From an uncultured Pedobacter sp. (lineage in GTDB: Bacteria > Bacteroidota > Bacteroidia > Sphingobacteriales > Sphingobacteriaceae): a DNA stretch of 10,324 bases. The stretch is taken from assembly GCA_946478755.1 (NCBI GenBank), contig CAMLDJ010000186.1, positions 1-10,324 on the forward strand, written 5' to 3'. The position numbers were made by a program, and so were the translations under genes. The first letter of the stretch is position 1; each line of letters opens with the position of its first letter. Below are positions 5,312 to 10,324 of this stretch, piece after piece. The notes below the pieces were generated by a model. That model made no database searches. It was not told the origin of the DNA and saw nothing but the letters and a program-made list of their open reading frames with translations.

Positions 5312-7734
5312 TTCCCCTGCAAACCACCAATTCCGCCACCACCCTGCTGCTCTTCTTTCTTCAGATCATCATTGTTAATACCTTTCTTCTTCTTTGGCTG
5401 TGCGTTGAAATTCATTTTTCCGAATTTATAGCTAAAATTAATCCCAAATGAACGCAAAGGATAATGAATATTGGTATTTTGATAAGAATTGGCAGTCGCA
5501 TTTGTCGTTTTAATGTTCAAGTCGCGGCTAAAAGGGTTCAGCACATTTAAACCAATGGTTGCATTTTTTTTTAAAATCTCTTTTTTCACGGCTCCACCAT
5601 AGAAATACATCATGTCTGTTTTTCCCTGAAAGGTACGCTTTGGCGCATTAACCACTCCCCAGAGCTCTGTACTCCATCCGCCTGGCAAGGCATAAGCCGA
5701 GCGCGCAAAAGCGGTGTAGTTTAAGAATGTGCCTGTATTGATATTCCTATCAGCACTGTTGATCTCATAAGTATTTAAACCCATGTTGGCCATTAAAGTC
5801 CACTTCGGTTTTGGATTGTAGGAACCAAAAATATTGAAACCGTAAGATTGGCTGGTACCCACATTGATATAGGTGGTCAGATTTTTACTTACACCACCTT
5901 CTATGATTGGCTGTATGGCACTTTCAATCACATCCTGAGTGCTCCGGTAAAATACAGATGCATTAATTACCGACCCTTTAATGAAAGTTGAATAACCCAA
6001 TTCTATATTGTCTGTCAGCTCGGGTGCGAGTTTAGGGTTACCCTGCATGGGATTGAAAACATCACTCTCATTTCTGAAAGGATTTAAATAGAAAAGACTA
6101 GGGCGTTGTACCCTGCGGTTATAACTTAGTTTGACCGTAGTCATCCCCTTCAGGGTTTGGGATACGACCATGCTTGGGAACAGATTAAAATAATCGTTAT
6201 CAAAATTTAAGGAGTTACCTGCCAGGCCATCAATTTTAGTATACTCAGCCCTTAAACCCGCTTTAACTGTCATTTTTTTTGTCAGCTTAAAACCCATTAC
6301 CCCATACGCTGCAGCCACATTCTGGTCGTAATCAAAGTCCTGCTGGGCCTGGTCATAATCGCTGATGATATTTCTGAAGATCCCCTTCAGCCCGGTTTCC
6401 AGCACGGTAGTTTTAGTAAAAGGATAAGTGTAATCACTTTGCAGCGTGTACTCGTTATTTTTACCTGTGTTATGGCCGAGTACCACTACATCTGGAATAC
6501 CGGCACTAGTAAACATATTGCTAAAGTCGCTCCCGTTCCTGCCTTTCGATAACTGTGCGGAAACGCTGAATTCTTCTCCCTCATTTTTACTGGTTTTTCG
6601 GTAATCCACATTCCAATCCAGGTTATTGAAGCTCATGTCCATATCCCGGATATTGGTTGAAGCAAGCCCGTTCCTGAGGATCTCGGAACTTCCCGGCCCA
6701 CCATTTGAAAAACGATTTAACTTTACATTGGTACTGATGTTATTGTAACCATTAATGTCATAATCTATTCCGAAACTGCCATTATAGCCAACTCTGGACC
6801 ATTTTGAGTATCCATCTTGTGAAGTTGTATTGGTTATCCCATCAACCGTAGCCGTATTAAAAACAGCCACCTTAGAGTTTTGCGGATATGCCTGATTTAC
6901 CCCCACATTTCCGTTTACTGAAAGGCGTCCCGTTTTCGCACTCAGGCTAAAGGTGCCATTATTGGACCGTGTGCCCATTGTGGTGTTTAAATTGCCACTA
7001 ATTCCCTCTGCAGTTTTCTTCTTGGTAATGATGTTGATGATGCCTCCGGAACCTTCGGCATCATATTTCGCCGAAGGGCTGGTAATTACCTCCACACTTT
7101 TAATCTGCTCTGCAGGAATCATTTTCAAGGCATCAGCAACACTGTTCGCCATAGTTCCTGATGGTTTTCCGTTAATCAGCACCCTTACCGAGCTGCCCCG
7201 CAGCTGGACATTCCCGTTAATATCAACCGAAAGCATAGGTACCTTACGCATCACATCGGTCGCATCACCGCCTGCATTGGTGATGTCCTGTTCTGCATTA
7301 TAGACCAGTTTATCAACTTTATTCTCAATCAGCGCTTTTTGTCCCGTAACTTCAACTTCCTTTAAATTACCAGCGGTTGGACTGATGTAAATTGTGCCCA
7401 GATGCTGATCTGGCTTCTCGGGGCTGGTTTTCACCGATACCATTTTGGTTTTATAGCCCATAAAACCGACAGATAGTTTATAGGCATCTGGTGATACGTC
7501 TTGTAATACCACTTTCCCTTTAGCATCAGTAACCCCTCCGTTCACAGACTTGTTGTCTTTTAGCTTTATCAGCGAAATACTTGCGTAATCGACCGGTTTT
7601 TTCGTTATAGAATCTATGATAACGGCGGTAATCCGTCCTGTTACTGTAGACTTAGGTGTTACGCCCAAGGTAAATTGTGCATTTGCAGTAAAAGTAGACG
7701 CAATGACGATTAATAATAGTATAATGTTTTTCAT
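5308..7734 (-). CDS. TonB-receptor-like outer-membrane beta-barrel family protein
   Basis: The protein has 808 residues. Residues 1-20 are a signal peptide ending ANA before Gln21. Residues about 30-118 form a carboxypeptidase-regulatory-like beta-sandwich (VTGRITAVIIDSITKKPVDYASI, then GFMGYKT). NLKEVEVTGQKALIENKVDK (123-142) leads into the plug, with PMLSVDINGNVQLRGSSVRVLINGKP (166-191) and KSVEVITSPSAKYDAEGSGGIINIITKK (212-239). The rest is a barrel with many alternating aromatic strands ending near FGINFSYKFG. It fits the outer-membrane beta-barrel family common in Sphingobacteriaceae; the ligand is unknown and no SusD-like partner is adjacent. About 35 residues follow the last strand: lysine-rich, then acidic, then a GGGGIGGLQGN end. 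The ATG at 7734 is chosen over an in-frame TTG at 7764 because it begins the signal peptide and follows GGAAGGA at 7752-7746. It is probably monocistronic. Confidence 0.92.
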   Translation of the reverse strand: MKNIILLLIVIASTFTANAQFTLGVTPKSTVTGRITAVIIDSITKKPVDYASISLIKLKDNKSVNGGVTDAKGKVVLQDVSPDAYKLSVGFMGYKTKMVSVKTSPEKPDQHLGTIYISPTAGNLKEVEVTGQKALIENKVDKLVYNAEQDITNAGGDATDVMRKVPMLSVDINGNVQLRGSSVRVLINGKPSGTMANSVADALKMIPAEQIKSVEVITSPSAKYDAEGSGGIINIITKKKTAEGISGNLNTTMGTRSNNGTFSLSAKTGRLSVNGNVGVNQAYPQNSKVAVFNTATVDGITNTTSQDGYSKWSRVGYNGSFGIDYDINGYNNISTNVKLNRFSNGGPGSSEILRNGLASTNIRDMDMSFNNLDWNVDYRKTSKNEGEEFSVSAQLSKGRNGSDFSNMFTSAGIPDVVVLGHNTGKNNEYTLQSDYTYPFTKTTVLETGLKGIFRNIISDYDQAQQDFDYDQNVAAAYGVMGFKLTKKMTVKAGLRAEYTKIDGLAGNSLNFDNDYFNLFPSMVVSQTLKGMTTVKLSYNRRVQRPSLFYLNPFRNESDVFNPMQGNPKLAPELTDNIELGYSTFIKGSVINASVFYRSTQDVIESAIQPIIEGGVSKNLTTYINVGTSQSYGFNIFGSYNPKPKWTLMANMGLNTYEINSADRNINTGTFLNYTAFARSAYALPGGWSTELWGVVNAPKRTFQGKTDMMYFYGGAVKKEILKKNATIGLNVLNPFSRDLNIKTTNATANSYQNTNIHYPLRSFGINFSYKFGKMNFNAQPKKKKGINNDDLKKEEQQGGGGIGGLQGN

Positions 7735-7745
7735 ATTGGCTTTTA

Positions 7746-7752
7746 TCCTTCC
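7746..7752 (-). promoter_or_regulatory. Shine-Dalgarno-like GGAAGGA for the beta-barrel gene
   Basis: On the minus strand GGAAGGA lies 11 bases before the ATG at 7734. Such sites are rare in this window, and this one lies downstream of the alternative TTG (7764), so it favours the ATG. The spacing is slightly long. Confidence 0.4.
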
Positions 7753-7805
7753 ATTAGTAGACAAAAGGCAAAAAATGTTACAGATGCTGGTTGATTGTTT
7801 TTGAG

Positions 7806-7813
7806 CAAAAATA
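7806..7813 (-). promoter_or_regulatory. Candidate -7 box for the beta-barrel gene
   Basis: The minus-strand sequence is TATTTTTG, a full match to TAnnTTTG. Transcription would start near 7800, leaving a leader of about 65 bases before the ATG at 7734. No -33 TTG is present at the usual spacing; that region is occupied by one arm of the inverted repeat at 7826-7879. Confidence 0.4.
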
Positions 7814-7825
7814 TGCCTTCTAGGA

Positions 7826-7879
7826 ATAGGCCTAGGAATTTTTGCCCCCTTGGCGAAGCGGGCAAAGGTTCCAGCCTAT
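7826..7879. repeat. 54-nt imperfect inverted repeat between leuS and the beta-barrel gene
   Basis: Read on the plus strand, ATAGGC (7826-7831) pairs with GCCTAT (7874-7879). After a small 3x1 internal loop, GGAATTTTTGCCC (7835-7847) pairs with GGGCAAAGGTTCC (7860-7872) through 13 pairs, two of them G-T. After a C-C mismatch, CTT (7849-7851) pairs with AAG (7856-7858) around the tetraloop GGCG. That gives 22 pairs in all. On the minus strand, the direction of both neighbouring genes, the core TTTGCCC/GGGCAAA remains but the G-T pairs become C-A mismatches. The element begins 24 bases after the leuS stop, so it may terminate leuS, although no U-run follows directly. It could also be a REP-like palindromic repeat. 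Confidence 0.8.
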
Positions 7880-7903
7880 GAGTAGAATGGCTTATTTTTT
7901 ACC

Positions 7904-10324
7904 TTACAAGACGATATTAACAATCCTTCCCTTTACTACAATCACCTTTTTAGGTGCCTTGCCATCCAGGTATCGCTGCACATCCTCACTGCCAAGCACG
8001 GCTGCTTCAATCTCTCCGGCTTCCAAAGTAAGACTAAGGCTTAAATTCAGACGGGTCTTTCCATTTACCGAAACCGGATAGCTGAACTCATCTTCTACCA
8101 GGTAAGCCGGGTTAAAAGTTGGATAAGGGGTGTAGGACAAGCTACCTTCCTCATGCCCTAATAATACCCAAAGCTCCTCACAAATGTGTGGCGCATAAGG
8201 TGAAAGCACCACAACCAGATCTTCCAGCACCTGACGGTTTTTACACTTCAGATCGGTCAACTCATTTACCGCGATCATAAAGCTGGAAACGGACGTATTG
8301 AACGAAAAGCGTTCGACATCATCCTGCACTTTTTTTATGATCTTATGCAGGGCCTTTAATTCTTCTTTGGAAGGGACAGAATCACTTACATGAAATACCC
8401 AGGCTTCATTATGGAACAAACGCCAGAATTTGCGCAGAAACTTAAATACCCCTTCAATGCCATTGGTATTCCAGGGCTTGCTTTGCTCAAGCGGACCTAA
8501 GAACATTTCGTACATGCGTAAGGTATCCGCTCCGTAGCTTTCTATCAGCACATCTGGATTAACGACGTTAAATTTAGATTTAGACATCTTTTCAACTTCT
8601 ACTCCGCAAATGTATTTGCCATTTTCAAGAACAAATTCTGCATTGGCAAACTCGGGTCTGAACAATTTAAACTGCTCAATGTTCAGAATCTCATTGTCCA
8701 CAATATTGACATCAACATGCAATGCTGACGTTTTATAATCTTTCCGCAGGCCATAAGAAACCAAGGTATTGGTACCTCGACCTTCTTCATCAATTACACG
8801 ATATACAAAATTACTCCTGCCCTGAATCATTCCCTGGTTGATGAGCTTTTTGAATGGCTCTTCCTCCTGTACGTAACCCAGATCTTTAAGGAACTTGTTC
8901 CAGAAACGGCTGTATAAAAGATGTCCGGTAGCATGCTCGGCCCCGCCAATATACAGGTCTACATCTTTCCAATACTCAACAGCCTCCTTCGATGCAAAAG
9001 CTGAATCATTGCTTGCATCCATATAACGATACCAATACCAGCTGGAACCTGCCCATCCCGGCATCGTGCTCAGTTCGAACTCGTATTCATCTTCATACCT
9101 CCAGTCTTCGGCCCGGCCCAATGGTGGCTCGCCAGTTTCTGTTGGCAAATATTTATCAATTTCCGGCAGCATCAAAGGCAGTTCTTCTCCCTGAATTAAG
9201 TAAGGCAAACCGTCTTTAAAATACACAGGAATCGGTTCTCCCCAGTAACGCTGCCGACCAAAAATAGCATCCCGCATGCGGTAATTAACTTTAGCCTTTC
9301 CTACGCCTTTTTCTTCAAGCCAGGCATTCAGCGTTGTTGTAGCTTCTGCATAACCCATTCCATTGATAAACCCGGAATTGATGTATCTCCCTTCCTTTGT
9401 AGCATCAGCCTGATTTTCAATGTCTTGCTGCGCATCCAGGATCTGTACTATAGGCAGGTTAAAATGGCGGGCAAACAACCAATCTCGCTGATCACCACTC
9501 GGAACGCCCATTACCGCACCCGTTCCATAACCGGCAAGCACATAGTCGGCAATCCAAAGCTGAATACGCTCACCACTAACCGGATTAATGACATAGCTTC
9601 CTGTAAAAGCACCAGATACGGTCTTGGTATCGGCCATACGATCTAATTCTGACTTCTTTTTGGTTTGGGCAATGTAGTTGTTGATGTCATTTTGCTGTGC
9701 AGCTGTGGTCAACTCTGCTACGAGTTCATGTTCCGGTGCGAGCACCAAATACGAAACACCGAATATGGTATCCACACGGGTGGTAAAAACTTCAATATAA
9801 TCCTGACTAAGCGTCGAAATTTCGTCAGAGGCTTCAATAGCAAACCTTACACTTGCGCCGATGCTTTTGCCAATCCAGTTGCGTTGCATCTCTTTAACAG
9901 GTTCTGGCCAGTCTATGGTATTTAAACCCTGCAACAAGCGTTCTGCATAGGCAGAGATACGCATGCTCCACTGCATCATTTTTTTCTGCTCAACCGGGTG
10001 ACCGCCGCGTTCCGAAAAGCCGTCTTTTACCTCATCGTTGGCCAATACGGTTCCCAAAGCAGCACACCAGTTTACGGTGCTCTCCTTTAAATAAGTCAAA
10101 CGATATTTTAAAAGTTCTTCTTGTTTTTCTTCGTCGGTCATGGCGCCCCAATCACTAGGCATAAAGCTTTTTGTATCCTCATCACAAACCGCTTTTACGT
10201 CAGCGCTACCCGCAGCGTTAAATTTTTCGATCAGGGAAGTAATATCTTCTGCACGGTCAGTTTCCAGGTTATACCAGGAATTAAACAACTGCATAAAGAT
10301 CCATTGCGTCCATTTATAATATTC
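7904..10324 (-). CDS. leuS: Leucyl-tRNA synthetase, N-terminus cut by the window edge
   Basis: This class I synthetase charges tRNA-Leu with leucine and hydrolyses mischarged products. The frame is open to the last base and reads EYYKWTQWIFMQLF at the edge, a typical internal LeuRS segment, so the ATG at 10294 (M11 of this fragment) is internal, not the start. The 806 residues present lack roughly the first 120-130, including the HIGH motif. Visible landmarks in fragment numbering: NWCAALGTVLANDEV (85-99); QWSMRISAYAERLL (118-131); the CP1 editing domain with TTRVDTIFG (181-189) and GTGAVMGVPSGDQRDW (267-282), keeping the conserved Asp; GRQRYWGEPIPVY (356-368); SSWYWYRYMD (427-436); the catalytic KMSKS (579-583); and a C-terminal domain ending GRIVNIVL. 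Residues about 15-80 contain an additional segment of about 55-60 residues relative to E. coli LeuRS. Its promoter lies outside the window. Confidence 0.97.
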   Translation of the reverse strand, partial: EYYKWTQWIFMQLFNSWYNLETDRAEDITSLIEKFNAAGSADVKAVCDEDTKSFMPSDWGAMTDEEKQEELLKYRLTYLKESTVNWCAALGTVLANDEVKDGFSERGGHPVEQKKMMQWSMRISAYAERLLQGLNTIDWPEPVKEMQRNWIGKSIGASVRFAIEASDEISTLSQDYIEVFTTRVDTIFGVSYLVLAPEHELVAELTTAAQQNDINNYIAQTKKKSELDRMADTKTVSGAFTGSYVINPVSGERIQLWIADYVLAGYGTGAVMGVPSGDQRDWLFARHFNLPIVQILDAQQDIENQADATKEGRYINSGFINGMGYAEATTTLNAWLEEKGVGKAKVNYRMRDAIFGRQRYWGEPIPVYFKDGLPYLIQGEELPLMLPEIDKYLPTETGEPPLGRAEDWRYEDEYEFELSTMPGWAGSSWYWYRYMDASNDSAFASKEAVEYWKDVDLYIGGAEHATGHLLYSRFWNKFLKDLGYVQEEEPFKKLINQGMIQGRSNFVYRVIDEEGRGTNTLVSYGLRKDYKTSALHVDVNIVDNEILNIEQFKLFRPEFANAEFVLENGKYICGVEVEKMSKSKFNVVNPDVLIESYGADTLRMYEMFLGPLEQSKPWNTNGIEGVFKFLRKFWRLFHNEAWVFHVSDSVPSKEELKALHKIIKKVQDDVERFSFNTSVSSFMIAVNELTDLKCKNRQVLEDLVVVLSPYAPHICEELWVLLGHEEGSLSYTPYPTFNPAYLVEDEFSYPVSVNGKTRLNLSLSLTLEAGEIEAAVLGSEDVQRYLDGKAPKKVIVVKGRIVNIVL

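Noticed and set aside
6953..7303. Plus-strand open frame of 116 codons
   Set aside because: It lies wholly antisense within the plug-encoding part of the beta-barrel gene, shows no recognisable domain, and its composition is what the reverse frame of that gene would give.
7762..7764. TTG at 7764 as the start of the beta-barrel gene
   Set aside because: It would add ten polar residues before a standard signal peptide and it lies upstream of the only Shine-Dalgarno-like site, which serves the ATG at 7734.
7842..8081. Plus-strand open frame spanning the intergenic inverted repeat and the leuS 3' end
   Set aside because: It begins inside the inverted repeat and then runs antisense to the conserved leuS C-terminus; no domain or promoter supports it.
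10292..10294. ATG at 10294 as the leuS start
   Set aside because: The frame continues upstream without a stop as EYYKWTQWIF, a typical internal LeuRS segment, and the HIGH-motif region would be missing from a protein beginning here.

Overview
The window looks like chromosomal DNA of a Bacteroidota bacterium, most likely a Pedobacter-like member of the Sphingobacteriaceae. This is judged from gene content and gene signals only. The signs are an AT-rich sequence, a parA-parB-DUF5683 cluster, a TonB-receptor-like outer-membrane barrel with an N-terminal carboxypeptidase-regulatory domain, a leucyl-tRNA synthetase carrying an extra segment of about 55-60 residues, mostly absent Shine-Dalgarno sequences, and TAnnTTTG-type -7 promoter boxes.

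Layout. Positions 1-130 hold two identical 51-bp tandem repeats plus a degenerate third copy. Each full unit carries a strong hairpin followed by a T-rich tract, so it resembles a tandemly duplicated terminator for a gene lying left of the window. From 138 to 2486, on the minus strand, lies the segregation operon parA, then parB, then a DUF5683 membrane protein; the last two are joined by a TAATG stop/start overlap. A 182-bp intergenic region (2487-2668) contains divergent promoters and several symmetric motifs. It leads to a plus-strand NADPH-dependent FMN reductase-like flavoprotein (2669-3190). That gene overlaps by 14 bp, tail to tail, with a minus-strand gene for a small cytoplasmic protein (3177-3635) that resembles only the C-terminal half of a BtuF-type cobalamin/siderophore-binding protein. 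A 44-bp divergent gap separates this from a plus-strand orphan peptide-binding (OppA/DppA-type) lipoprotein (3680-5311). Its stop codon is interlocked (TTAA) with the stop of the minus-strand outer-membrane beta-barrel gene (5308-7734). A 169-bp spacer (7735-7903) carries a striking 54-nt imperfect inverted repeat and a candidate -7 box. The rest is leuS on the minus strand (7904 to beyond 10324), which lacks its N-terminus because the window ends.

The genes do not form one pathway. Chromosome segregation and leucyl-tRNA charging are housekeeping. The lipoprotein and the outer-membrane barrel are envelope proteins that probably handle peptides or other nutrients, but no ABC permease or ATPase is present. 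The packing is very tight: two convergent pairs overlap at their stop codons and leave no room for separate terminators. No tRNA, rRNA, CRISPR array, insertion sequence or phage gene was seen, and no gene-free stretch exceeds 300 bp. I found no convincing novel multi-gene system. The items most worth a second look are the half-BtuF-like protein, the directional hairpins at 1-106 and 7826-7879, and the symmetric motifs before parA.
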